Assembly: GCF_030272615.1 (NCBI RefSeq)
Contig: NC_081415.1
Span: 631,013,240-631,077,239, forward strand
DNA: 64,000 nucleotides
Reading direction: 5' to 3'
Origin: Cryptomeria japonica
Lineage: Eukaryota; Streptophyta; Pinopsida; Cupressales; Cupressaceae
Positions 1 to 10,414 of this stretch are shown one piece after another. Within the stretch, counting starts at the first letter, position 1. Each line of letters starts with the position of its first letter. The notes beneath the pieces were generated by a model. The model worked only from the letters and a program-made list of their open reading frames with translations. It had not been told where the DNA came from and did not search any database. Both the position numbers and the translations under genes were made by a program.

Positions 1-112
1 TCCAATCTCTCGAGGGGGCATATCATTCCCATCTTGGGGCAACTTTGTATCAGTTCATATTATTTTCTTTGAAACAACGCGACAAGCTGCATTGTCTCAA
101 AGAGGGGCAAAA
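1..112 (+). mobile_element. 3' untranslated end and polypurine tract of a Ty3/gypsy Tat-type element
   Basis: This is the last stretch of the internal region of a + strand LTR element cut by the window edge. It carries the motif CGAGGGGGCATAT near base 11 and a polypurine tract, AAAGAGGGGCAAAA, ending at 112 directly before an LTR that starts TGTAGACACC. The same two motifs, in the same order, lie on the minus strand at 58068-58190 next to the Tat-type element there, so both belong to one broad family. No coding sequence is visible. Confidence 0.7.
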
Positions 113-885
113 TGTAGACACCTAAAATTGTCATGTCTAATTAAATAAATACTTTATTTATTTAATTATTTTAGCCTAATTCTTCTATTAATTAAATAAA
201 TCTTTATTTATTTAATTAATTCATTTATCCTCTTCTAGCTTTATTTCTCATTTATATAAATACATTTATTTATTTAAATTATCCTTTTCCTAAATTAAAT
301 AAATATTTATTTATTTAATTGATCCCACTTCTTCTATTAATTAAATAAATCTTTATTTATTTAATTAATTCATTAACCTTTTCTACCTATGACACATGTT
401 ATTCATCTCTTAATTCATATACTACCTACCCTCTCATTATTTTCTTATTTTCTCTACCTACCCTCTAATCATAGCCGACCTCTTTTTACACCTTTCAATC
501 TTATCCCTCCATTTCATATAGTGTCTTCTATATAAGGAGATTCTTCCTTCATTATCAACCCTAACTACTTGATCAATTGACTACACTACGCTTTGCACTT
601 TCAAATGCGATCCTACTTGCAACCACATTTCCATTCTTTGTTTAGCTCTTGTGCACATAAAATCTAAGAGCAAATATATCAAGCAAGATCAATGGAGATA
701 GGAAGAATGGAGATTCAAACCTTATTGGACATGTGATGGTATAATCTTTGTGCTTTTATTTGATTTGCATTGTCTTAGGTAATCTTCATATGTTATGGTG
801 GATCTTTGTTGTTGTTAGGCTAGGGTTTTGTGGTTGAATTTATTTAGCCTTTCAATATTGTTGTTATCCATTTTCACCGTATACA
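113..885 (+). repeat. 3' LTR of a Ty3/gypsy Tat-type element
   Basis: The LTR starts TGTAGACACC directly after a polypurine tract. The first 300 bases consist largely of short AT-rich inverted repeats built from TTAATTAAATAAAT and its complement, at about 183-217 and 335-370. A TATA-like box (CTATATAAGG) lies near 530, so U3 is on the left and transcription is +. The 3' border at ...GTATACA (885) is my best fit by comparison with the LTR at 56282-58067, and it could be off by tens of bases. Confidence 0.6.
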
Positions 886-1944
886 GGTGATTAGGGTAAA
901 ATAGGTGATAAATGAAGTGATTTGGTAGAAACAATATGTTATAAATATCGCACGGAGCCACAGACTTGGATCTGGGTAAAGTGATATGTTTGGAATCCAC
1001 TCTAAGAAGTTCAACTTGGTTTTTAGGGACCAAGTAGTATCAATTCGCCATGGTCCTCCAAATTTTTTGTCATCGAAAGTTGAACCTGTTCATCTCTATG
1101 AACTCTGTCGATCCTCCCGAGCACAAATATATACCTATATCCCGCACACAGAAAGAAAGGGGAAATTGTTGGGAATAGGGGTCTACCTAAGTCAAACCTT
1201 GGTTTAGGAATTAACTTTGAATAAAATAATGCAAATACTGAATAGATATACCTTAGATATGTAATTATTGATAATAATGCTTTTCTCTTTGAATGCAGTC
1301 ACAAATGTTGAATGTAATGGCATGACAAACACATGAACATGAAAAAACCTAATCACACACACACACACACATCCTTGCACAAAATTGATGTAATTTTTCT
1401 CCACAATGCTTGAAGGATGAATATGCAACCCTAAAGATCTCTAAAAAATGCTTGATGAATGCTTCACAGATGCATGAGTCTTATATTTCTTATATTGTTA
1501 GATGAAAATAGGTTGATAAAATGTCTTTATATAGGGTTCCATAGGTAATTTACCAGTTAAGTCAACCCCCAACGGTCATGTATAGCCACAGGGATCAATT
1601 CATGTCGGGGAGATACAACACCTACCCTATTTCAAAATTGGGCCCCATTGAGAGGGAATATAGAGTTTTGGGGTGCCATGGTCCCTCTACAAATAGGACC
1701 AAGATAAATCTCAATGGAGAGGGGTAACTCACCAGGGGACCCACGAATGGGTGTTCATGGCCTCAAAGTTGGAGAATGGGGTCAAATCAGATCTAGACAA
1801 GGGATGAGAGTAGGACACGCTAAAGTCTGAGCATAAATATGATGTGTAAATTGGACCAGTGATAATTTACTATGCTATAAATAAGTGCTAGGAGAGTGTG
1901 AAATTGGACACACTAGTAAAGGTGTACAATTTACGATGCTACAT
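886..1944 (-). repeat. 3' LTR of family A copy 1
   Basis: The right border is sharp: on the minus strand the polypurine tract is followed by TGTAGCATCGTAAATTG. A minus-strand TATA box (CCCTATATAAAG) lies near 1540. The block CACACAGAAAGAAAGGGG followed by a CCTAAGTCAAACC-type motif (1143-1198) recurs at 22412-22462, and the second motif recurs near 5640. The LTR therefore extends left of the TGTTGGG at 1168. A short CA run lies at 1354-1370. The left border is not defined. Confidence 0.5.
1354..1370. repeat. (CA)n microsatellite
   Basis: A pure dinucleotide run inside the family A 3' LTR. It is absent from the corresponding part of the 5' LTR, so it arose after insertion or was lost there. 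Confidence 0.9.
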
Positions 1945-3490
1945 TTAGCCCCCACTTTAGCGGAGTATGATCTTACAGTCATACTCTTAGTAAAGTATAA
2001 ATGAAGAAATAGAGCATTTGAGAGAAAGACAAACTAGGGATATGATAATACTGAGGGATGATCAAGCCCCCAAGCATAGGATTCTATCAATCCATGTAAG
2101 TAACCTTCAAGTATAAACAAAACCAAACAACGTTAGTACTAAAACACAAAATTTCAAGTCAAATAGTTGAAGAGACCTTGATCAACAAAATATCTCAACT
2201 ACTAATATCATTCTTGACATGCAATTGTAAGAGAACAATTGGACTCATAGAAAGAAAAAAGACATACAACAATTGAAAGAACAAGAAACCATGATCCAAC
2301 ACTTATCAAAGTGTGTTATCCTATGTGTTCATGGGAGAGAAAGAAGGGATATGGATTCCATGGGCTAGCAAGTTGCATCAAGATAGGTGATCCATGTTGG
2401 GGAGGAGAGTTAGAATAGTCTAGCTATGTTTTGCTAGTTCCACTCACCCTATTGCATATGTTGTTGTCTGGTTTCAGGAATTAAGCATCTCCTATAAGAC
2501 TTTGTTTTGTATGGTTTTGAGCATGCAACAACCTATATAAGACATTTAAATAAAAAGGAAAATGTCTAGTTTTGGGAACATCTCATATAAGACTTTATTT
2601 TTTCTAGTTTTGAGCATGTGTACCTAGTATAAGACAAATGATAAAATGATGATGAAGCGTGAAGATACAAAAATCCCGTAAATTATAGATAAAATAAGAA
2701 TGAAACATGAGCATGAAACAATCCCAAATTCATAATTAGTAGTTTAAAATGCAAGTAGGAGGCTACATATATGCCCCCCCTTAAGATGTCAACATAGTCC
2801 TATATTGATATATTAAGGTAGATAAAAACAAGGATACTCACCTTCAATAGCAAGGAGATATCCATTAAACAACAATGCATGCATTCCAAGCTAGAAAGAA
2901 AGATTCTTGAATAGGATTCATTTCTCTAAGAAAGGAATAGATAATTGTAAAAGAGACATCTTGCAACAAATGCAAAGGGATCCTTCAGATGGATGCATTA
3001 TTGACAAAGGAGGAAGAGATCTTTTCATAAAGATATCCACCAAAAATATAGGGGATATTTAATAAAGATGACATTTTAGAAAGGAGAAAGGGACTAAGAA
3101 TACACACCTTCTCCAATGTTTGGGAAAAAGTGGATTCTTAGTGAAGGATTGCACACATTCACTAGGGAGAAATTATTCATAAAAGACAAACCATTTCAAG
3201 GAAGAATAGATCCTAAATAAGGAACACACATTTACTCACTTGAAGGATAATTATATACAAGAAATGACATCAAATTATGAAAAATGTAACTCCACAAAGG
3301 AAAAGTGAGTCCTTAGAAAGAAAGGATGATTGAAAGGCTATTCTTTCCCCCCAAGCATGTAGACAAGAATATTATGTTGCTACCTAAGTATGATTGTACC
3401 TAAAATTGTACCACCAATGAATGACAAGATCCCCTAATAAATAAGCTAACAATGTCACATAGTGAGGAGCAACATAATAGGAACATAAAT
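1945..3490 (-). mobile_element. untranslated 3' interior of family A copy 1
   Basis: The stretch contains no long reading frame on either strand. The only functional signal I see is the polypurine tract at its left end (1945-1959). The rest is A-rich sequence with loosely repeated motifs such as AGAAAGGAATAGA and GGATTC-containing segments at 2880-3350, possibly low-complexity filler of a non-autonomous element. Confidence 0.5.
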
Positions 3491-3491
3491 G

Positions 3492-4040
3492 TTATTTGGA
3501 AGGAATAAGATGGAAATCCAACTCATTGTCATCAAGTACTTGAATGATACCAGTTACAATAAGTAGTTGAATTTTTTCCACTAAATCATGACATTCATTA
3601 GTAGAATGACCATGGATTTGATGATACTTGAAAAAAGAAGGATTGCCTTGATTTTTTTTACGATTCTTTCCTTTATTTTTTAAAGGGAGAGTAATCAAGT
3701 TGGCTTCAACCAAATAATACAAAAGACTCTCTTATTTTGATGAGAAGTTGTAAGAAGATATATATGTATTAGACAATGGGGGAGGGGATGTCGACAAAGG
3801 AGGACTTTGGAAACCTAGACCCTCTTTGGAAAAATGTGATGCAAATTTCTCATGACCATCAAAACTTTGTTGTACACATCCTAAACCATTTCCATTGTGT
3901 CCATGCATTGATGGTAAAATGTCTAGAGGAAAGGGTTCATTCTTAGTGTCAAATTCTAAAGAGCCCCCATTATCATCAAGATGTGTGTTGGAAGAGAGGT
4001 GAGAATTAATTTAGAAGAAGCTTGGATAAATAAAACACAA
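3492..4040 (-). pseudogene. gag C-terminal-like fragment with degenerate zinc region
   Basis: Read on the minus strand, the frame first gives a stretch with GHNGNGLGCVQQ, then a Ser/Pro-rich segment, a stop, and an open frame (3722-3492). That frame carries a basic KNRKKNQ segment and KYHQIHGHSTNECHDL, followed by LIVTGIIQV. This matches the C-terminal part of gag in plant Ty3/gypsy elements, where a short YH...GH.T..C motif precedes a helix ending LI..G.I. It lies 3' of the protease fragment on the coding strand, the reverse of the usual gag-protease order. Function is inferred from motif likeness only. Confidence 0.5.
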
Positions 4041-4102
4041 TGCTCCTTGAAGGCTTAATTATTAGATTGAGGGATCATATACCCATTGAAAGAGGGTGTA
4101 AA

Positions 4103-4743
4103 TTATAATGTACCCCAATTCCTTGGTAAGGAAGCATCATTCATAGGAGATTGTTTTGTTGAAGGAATCATAGTATTAAAGGGAGAAATGCACCCTACTT
4201 CATCATGAACAAAATCATATGGATTAGGATCAACCTTTATTGTGTGAAGTTCGTTGTTATATATGAATTTGATTGTACAATTAAGGGTAGAAGGAATTGA
4301 TTTCATAGCATGAATCCACAATCTACCTAGAAGGAGGTTATAATTAAGATGGTTGGGCATGACATGAATAGGAGTAGGTAAAGTCGCTGGTCCTACTTTA
4401 ATAGGTAATACGACTATACCAAGTGACTCTCTAGGAACATTATCAAAGCCACAAACACAAATAGGATCGAGTTGAATAGAAAATAATCCCAATTTATATT
4501 ATCCAATAAGTCAACACGACAAATATTAAGTGTTGACCTATTATCAATTAAATTACCTCTTATATTTTGTTCATAAATACAAATAGAGTAATCATAAAGG
4601 GGATCATCTCTATTTTTAATCTTTATATAAGGTAATTCATCTTGTGAGAGTTTAATATCATTTGGTTTAGAAGAAGGATGAGGAAACACTCTTTGTATGG
4701 CTTCTTGGATCAACTTATGGTATGAAGGTGAAGTTTGAATCAA
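4103..4743 (-). pseudogene. retroelement aspartic protease, degenerate
   Basis: Two overlapping minus-strand frames (4743-4414 and 4492-4103) make up a protease interrupted by a frameshift near 4450. The first ends with LIDNRSTLNICRVDLL, the active-site region, where the invariant Gly of D-[ST/N]-G is replaced by Arg. The second carries the flap and C-terminal part, including YNLLLGRLWIHAMKSIPST, a hallmark of plant gypsy proteases. The enzyme would process Gag-Pol in virus-like particles. The Gly-to-Arg change fits one G-to-A transition and should abolish catalysis. No RT follows. Confidence 0.75.
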
Positions 4744-5415
4744 GTCCCAAAGGGAAATCTTAGCTAAGATTTCATGGAGTTTCTCAACAAGATTAGGTTC
4801 CTTATCAACATGCTTCTTAGGATAAGGGGGGGAGGAAGGGAAGTGAGAAGAACATTGGGATATTTATTTATGACACAAGCATTAAATGAGTGATGTATTT
4901 CAAAACCATAATTTTATTCCAGTTGTCTTTCCATATCACATCTTTCACATATGTATTTTACAACTTTAAGGATATTGGGAGGATTCGTGGGCTTATGTGT
5001 TTCATAACTAGAAACATGAATGGTATTGACTTGATTAATCTCTTTATTCTTTATATAAGAATAAAATGGAATCAAGTAAATTAAGACCTAATCCCACTCT
5101 CATGCACACATTGGAATACGAAAGAGCCTAAGGAGATGATTCACTTTGGATACTTCTTGCAAGAGGGAGTCAAGGAATATATTTAGGGTTTCTATTCCTT
5201 TGTTGCTATGAAGAGGAGATGTGAAAAATGCAATGAAATAATCAACTAGGCTTGGGAGATAAGAAAAAGTGCAAATGTAAACTAAAACATTGAAAATTGT
5301 AGATCTAAAACTAAAACATAGAGTACAGAGCAAGAAATGGAATTCAGATGTGCACTTGTCACCTAAATTTGAGCATAACTGAGCAGGAGCAGGGCACCAC
5401 GCCTTGGTCTCTGAT

Positions 5416-6671
5416 ACTGCATAGACATGTACTACTATAAATTACTATCTATGAGTCTCTAGTGTTGAATTTCCATAGGAAGTAGAAAAACATAGAGGAC
5501 TAGGGCGCCACGCCCTAGTCTTAGAAAACTAAGATTTTCCTTTGATCTTAAGTCTGCACCTGTGTGTCTTGTCAGTTCTGAAGATCGTGTGTATGTTGGA
5601 TTTCTATACCTGCACTTGTAACTTGAAAAATGGTGTCTAGGTGGATATATAGGGTTTTTCCTTAGTCAAACCCCTTGTTTTGCTGATTTCCAACTCCAAA
5701 AATAGATGATAATGTACTGAAAATGTGTGTGCAAGAATCTTGTGTGTATGCAAGATCCTCAATGAACAAAAAAGTAAATCTAGAGTTCTACCATATGCTT
5801 GGAGAATAAACCCTAAATAAATGTAAATGCTTCAAATCACAAATGCAATGATGGATCTAAAGCATGCATGTAAATCTGAAAAATGAGTGTTATGAAACTC
5901 ATACAAAGATATGCAAATAACATGAAATTATACCAAACCCTAAGGGAGAGGTACAAGCCAATCAATAATCGATGATCTGCTATTATTATTCAATATCTTC
6001 AAATCTTCAACTGATGATAAAAATGGTTGATGTAGACTTGATAGATGCTTGATTTTTTGATTGAAGACTTCACATAAACTTGCACTTTCACTTCATAAGA
6101 CGCTCCTTCAAAATTGCTAGATGGCTCCATCAAATGAGGAAAGAGAAGGCTATATGTATGAAACCCTAACTTTGTTTTTTTATCATAGGTCAACTTAGAA
6201 TCAATATAGTTTTGTAATCCTTTGGATTTAAACTTAAAAATACCACCAAAACATGCTCCCAAAATTCGGGGCGAAAAAGTAGGGACCAAGAGGCATCACC
6301 TCAGTCCGACCAAATTTTTCCCAAATTTTTAGGGAAGCAAGGTATCGTGATTCTAAACTCAATTCCATAAGAAGACGATTCAAGGTGTTTAGGTATGTGA
6401 AATCGAGCCTTGAAGTTAAAAATAGGACATAATTAGGGCTTTTGATGAATTAATTAATTGAAAGAATAAAACAAAAAGGGGCACACTTAGGGTTAAGGGC
6501 CCAATTTTATGATGTATAAAGTGATGAAAGAAAACTTTAGATTTAATTAAATTAATTAATTAAATTCTTAAAGAGAATTTGAAATACAAGATGCAAACTC
6601 ACTAAGTCGGGTGCTAACCTAAGCGTTGAATGGTATCGCCCAATTAAGGGTGTACAATTTACGACGCTACA
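5416..6671 (-). repeat. 5' LTR of family A copy 1
   Basis: The right end (minus strand TGTAGCGTCGTAAATTG) is sharp at 6671. The segment 5060-6671 aligns by eye along its length with 21800-23272, including ATTGGAATACGAAAGA and TTATTCCTTTG blocks. A repeated motif GGGC(A/G)CCACGCC occurs at 5393 and 5506. The left border is placed beside a weak primer-site match (TCTCTGATACTG, complement of a tRNA-iMet-type site) and is tentative. No target duplication was found. Confidence 0.55.
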
Positions 6672-7314
6672 TTCTCCAAGGATACATATTTAGAAGGGAG
6701 AGAATCAAGGAAATTGCTAATGATTTCATCTTGTTTCTCCAAGGTATCTTTATGGGTAAGCCAAGCTTTAGGAGAAGGAAAAACATAACTAATTAATGCT
6801 TCATCTCTAGTTAGAAATTCATTAAAATGAAAAGGGGGAATAGAATCATTAGGAAAGGTGATGACAATATCATCCACTTGCACCAAATGATCCTCATGGG
6901 AGGTACATTTAAGGAGAAAGATGGACATCATTCTTCAAATATTCATCCTTAGAAGGGAGAGTTTTGTAAGAATTATTCATAACCTCTTCTTTCACCAATG
7001 TTCCCTCATTGGTAGGACCAAATTTGGGAGGGGATAAATCAATGTCTATCAACACTTCTTCTATAGGAGAGGTACAATGTATGGAAGGTAATGTAACATT
7101 AAGGAAGGTGTTTATGATATCATCCTCTTGCTCTAAGGTACTCTCATGGGAGAGTAACATTTTAGGAGAAAGATCAATATTATTCCTCAAAACTTCATCC
7201 TTAGAAGGGAGAGTTTTAAAAGAAAGGTTAATGGTCTCTTTTTGCACTAACATGTCCTCATTGGTAGGAGGATCCTTAGGAGAGGGATAGAGTGAACCAA
7301 GGGAGGTGGTGAAG
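6672..7314 (-). pseudogene. repeat-coded acidic protein relic (LPSKDE/LSPK repeats)
   Basis: Minus-strand frames 7314-6909 and 6931-6659 encode about 2.5 copies of an 83-residue-like unit with the recurring motifs PTNE..LV..E, TLPSKDE.L.N and LSPK..L.HE.TLE..D.II. At DNA level the period is close to 250 bp (compare 6950 with 7199, and 6890 with 7141). This is not a multiple of three and explains the frame change between copies. The frame is cut on its left by the family A LTR, ending 12 bases inside it, and on its right by the chromovirus LTR. I do not recognise a protein family. It may be an interior ORF of another family A copy. Confidence 0.45.
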
Positions 7315-8906
7315 TGAACCTAACACTCCAAGCATGCAATTTAGTTTTTCCTGAGTTATTGTGTTGTCTTTCATGATGTAATAAAGGACCAACCATTTGG
7401 GACTCAATAGAGCCATGGTTGAGTTGCTCAAGCTTTTGGTTGTGTCATTTGTGTTTGGGATGCTATCAACCTAGGAAGTTGGAATGCTAATGTTGATCAT
7501 AGGAGTAGTACTATAGATCATTGTCATCATGTAATAGGGGTCTATTGTTTTGTGTTTAGGTCTTCTAGGATGCTTGAGGGCCTTTGGGAGCCTCGGAATG
7601 CACTTGAGTGCAAAGTTGCAACCAAGGTGTCAAAAAGATGTAAAAGTTGTTGAGCAACATTTTGCAAAATTTGCATTTTTGATGATTAGCATTGAAAAGT
7701 TGGTTCAACAAAATGAAACATGGGCATATAATCCAAAATACCTTCATTGTACGGGTTGGAGAATTTGGAATGCAAGAACAATTTTTTGAGTTGTAAGCAA
7801 ATCTCATTTTCTTTACCATTTTAACAGTTTTCTTGGTTTTTTGTTGCATTGTACGGTCCAGTACGGACTTGTCAGTAGAATCTCATTGCAGGGCATGAGA
7901 GTTTGTTGAAACATCTTTCAATCAAGGTAGATTAGTAGTTCTAAGTGTGTTTGGTTGCAGAGATCTCATTCATCCTCTATAACTAGGTGCAAAACCCTTG
8001 CAAAGTAGGGTTTAAGAGCAAAATGGCTCTAACTAAGCATCCATTGATGGCACCAATTGAAATCAAATGGAATTATAGGTTAGGGTCTATACATATGATT
8101 AGAGTAGGTTTTGTTGTTTTGCAGGCCTTTATGGTGTTTGTGCAATGAAGCCCTAGACTCACTGCTAGGAGTTAGTGAGTTAGGACAACAAAAGATGTAC
8201 AAATTCCGAGCACATGTGGATTGGTGGAAGAGAAATGGACCCATGGTTGGAAATCCCTCTAAGTTCCCTTGAAGAATCCCTAATTAGATTTGGTAGATGT
8301 TTTGACTAGTGAAGGTTTTGAAGAACAAGTTTGTAAGTCACTCGGGTAGGCCTAAACCCTTGAAAATAGGATAGTTTTGGTTCCCACATGTGTACGGAAA
8401 ACTCAGATGTAATTCTTCAATATTGTATGCAACTCTGAAGAGGGTGCTTGAATCTGCAATTTATTTGTGGCCTTGTTTAGGGTGTTTTCAAACTAAGCCT
8501 TGAAAACTGCCAATGGAGGGCCTATTTGGGAGCCGGTATAGACAAAGAGAGGTTAGGAAACCTTAGCAATGGGTTTGAAGGTGCAAAAAAACCTAAAAAA
8601 CTTCAAATTCACTATGTAAATGTATTTTTCCCACCTAGAACAAGTTGGTGTGTTGTGATCCTTTGCAGAGGTTGTTGGAGCTTTAGGAGTGGTGTTGGGG
8701 ATTGAGGTGGAAGCCTCGACAGGAGTTGTTGATTGTCTAAGATTAGTAGATATACCTTGGAGGAAAGGCAAAGTGGATCAGACCTTGGAGGTCTAGATAG
8801 GAAAACCCCTACCAAGTTCCATTGGATGGGCTTGAGGAGTTAGAGGGTTGACTGAGACCAGAAATGAAGAAAGTGAATAGAACAAGGTCCAAGACTCTCT
8901 GCATCA
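7315..8906 (+). repeat. 5' LTR of the chromovirus
   Basis: The LTR starts TGAACCTAACACTCC and ends CTCTCTGCATCA, two bases before the spacer that leads into the primer site. It matches 19919-21539 over its whole length by eye. Open frames inside it, on either strand, also occur in the other LTR and are not genes. Confidence 0.85.
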
Positions 8907-8908
8907 GA

Positions 8909-8926
8909 GTTGTATCAAAGCCACCC
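8909..8926 (+). other. primer-binding site of the chromovirus
   Basis: TTGTATCAAAGCCACC lies just downstream of the 5' LTR and resembles the initiator methionine tRNA complement TGGTATCAGAGC used by most plant LTR elements, with a few mismatches. It would prime minus-strand DNA synthesis. Confidence 0.6.
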
Positions 8927-8943
8927 TTTGAAATATTTGGTGT

Positions 8944-10028
8944 ATGTCAGACTGTGAAGAATCAGAAGCAAGTTCAATGCCTCCAAAGGATAAGACTCCA
9001 GAAGCCATCCAACAGATGGTGGCAGAGATGATAGAAGGATTGAAGGATCATGAAGGAAGCAAAGGAGCCAGAGATGTTAAGAAGGAGAAGGGGAAGATTA
9101 AGACAAAATGGGGAGATGAGACAAATGAAGAAGTGGAAGATGGAGAGGAACAAGAAGTAGTAGCAATGCCTCAAGACCAAAAGCTATTCTTGGATGCAGT
9201 CGAATCCATCTTCAAAGATAATTTGGATGCATTACCCACCTTTGATGAAAATCTCAATGGAGAAGAGTTGCTAGATTGGATAGAGGCCCTAAATAATCAT
9301 TTTGATTATAAGGAGGTAGCAGAGGAGAAAAGAGTAAATGTGGCCAAATCAAGATTGAGGGGATCAACCCTAGTTTGGTGGAACATGATGCAAGAAGAAA
9401 GGTACAAGAAGGTAAGAAGAAGATAACTTCATGGGAGCGTATGAAGATAAGGATTAAGGCTCAATTCCTACCAGGGGATTATGAAGTTCAAATCCACAAG
9501 AGACTACAAAATTTGAAACAAAGGGAACTAGATGTCAATGCATACATTGAGGAATTCCACAAACTTAGTTTGAGGGCTAGGAAGAATAAGAATGAAGTGG
9601 AGAAATTGGCCAAGTACATGAATGGACTTAGGCAAAACATACAAGATGAAATAAGAATCTTCACACCAGAAACTGTCCATAAGTGTTTTCAGTTGGCATT
9701 AAGGGCAGAGGAAAAGATTAAGAGGAGAAGTGAACAAAATCAGAAACATAGAGGTGGTAAGAATTTCAGAGGTAGAGGAACCTTTGGTAGAGAGTAGAAT
9801 GCTCCAAGAAATGAAGAGCAACAAAACCAAGAAGGAAGTGGGGACTCACAAAGAGGAACATTTAGAGGAAGAAGCAATTTTAGGGGCAGGTTTGTAAGCT
9901 CAGGAAGAGGAAATACAATCTTCACTGGTAGATGCTATCATTACAATCAAGTTGGACATTCCATGAGTAGGTGCCCGGAAAAAACCTCAAGTTCAACAAG
10001 CTCATACATGGGTGAAAGAAGGACTCAA
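8944..10028 (+). pseudogene. chromovirus gag with zinc knuckle, interrupted
   Basis: The frame opens at an ATG at 8944, runs through an acidic/basic N-terminal region and reaches the gag core (ALPTFDENLNGEELLDWIE...LVWWN). It shifts frame near 9400 and continues in 9375-9797 through SWERMK...YIEEFHKLSLRA. A stop at 9796 precedes an Arg/Gly-rich stretch and a zinc knuckle CYHYNQVGHSMSRC (about 9937-9978). The second Cys of CX2CX4HX4C is Tyr here, a single G-to-A change. The structural Gag would package element RNA. The frame is broken at ACT-CAA by the copia insertion at 10029 and resumes at 16371. Confidence 0.85.
10024..10028. repeat. target-site duplication CTCAA (left)
   Basis: The five bases before the copia 5' LTR match exactly the five bases after its 3' LTR (16366-16370). 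Joining the flanks restores the Gag-Pol reading frame of the chromovirus (Thr-Gln-Leu-Val). Confidence 0.95.
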
Positions 10029-10402
10029 TGTTAGAGTAATTGGGTCTTTACTTGATTAATTAAACATTATTTGTTTAATTCTTTAAGTTTCCAATTATCT
10101 TTTTACACTTAAGCTAACATTAGGTGCATATAATTAATTATTTTAATTAATTATTATGTGCAAACCTGGGGTTTTCCCTTTTTAGGGTTTCTTGACCTAT
10201 TAGAGGTTATTTTTCTTTTCATTGTATTATCTTTTCACAATACTTTTTTTCTGGTGAATTGGAGCTCTCTTGTTTGGGGAATAGTTTTTCCTGTGTTTTT
10301 CTTGTTCTTCAGATTTTGCTTCATTGCTTCTCCTTGTAACAGGTTATTCAGCTTGCAGAAGATCTTCAGGCTACTGTGGGGTTGTATTTCTCAACTCCTA
10401 TA
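10029..10402 (+). repeat. 5' LTR of the nested copia element
   Basis: The LTR starts TGTTAGAGTAATTGGG and ends CAACTCCTATA directly at the primer site, so its terminus is TG...TA rather than TG...CA. It includes an AATTAATTATTTTAATTAATTA inverted segment near 10130. Open frames starting here (10158, 10324) run through the LTR into the leader and are incidental. Confidence 0.95.
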
Positions 10403-10414
10403 TGGTATCAGAGC
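10403..10414 (+). other. primer-binding site (tRNA-iMet type)
   Basis: TGGTATCAGAGC is the exact primer-site core used by most plant copia elements. It starts at the base after the LTR. Confidence 0.95.

Larger units (their letters stand above)
886..6671 (-). mobile_element. non-autonomous Ty3/gypsy-like LTR element, family A copy 1
   Basis: Two related LTRs in minus orientation (about 886-1944 and 5416-6671) flank a 3.5 kb interior. On the minus strand both LTRs begin TGTAGC(A/G)TCGTAAATTG. A polypurine tract (AAAGTGGGGGCTAAA on the minus strand) abuts the 3' LTR at 1945-1959, and a weak initiator-tRNA-like primer site abuts the 5' LTR near 5400-5415. The interior holds a degenerate aspartic protease and a gag C-terminal-like zinc-region fragment. 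No RT, RNase H or integrase is visible, so the copy would have depended on other elements. Its 5' LTR cuts the reading frame of the sequence to its right. The left border is uncertain. Confidence 0.6.

Noticed and set aside
8553-8771. Minus-strand frame also present at 21185-21403 with a similar product
   Set aside because: The two places are the 5' and 3' LTR of one element, so the similarity comes from LTR duplication, not from selection on a protein.
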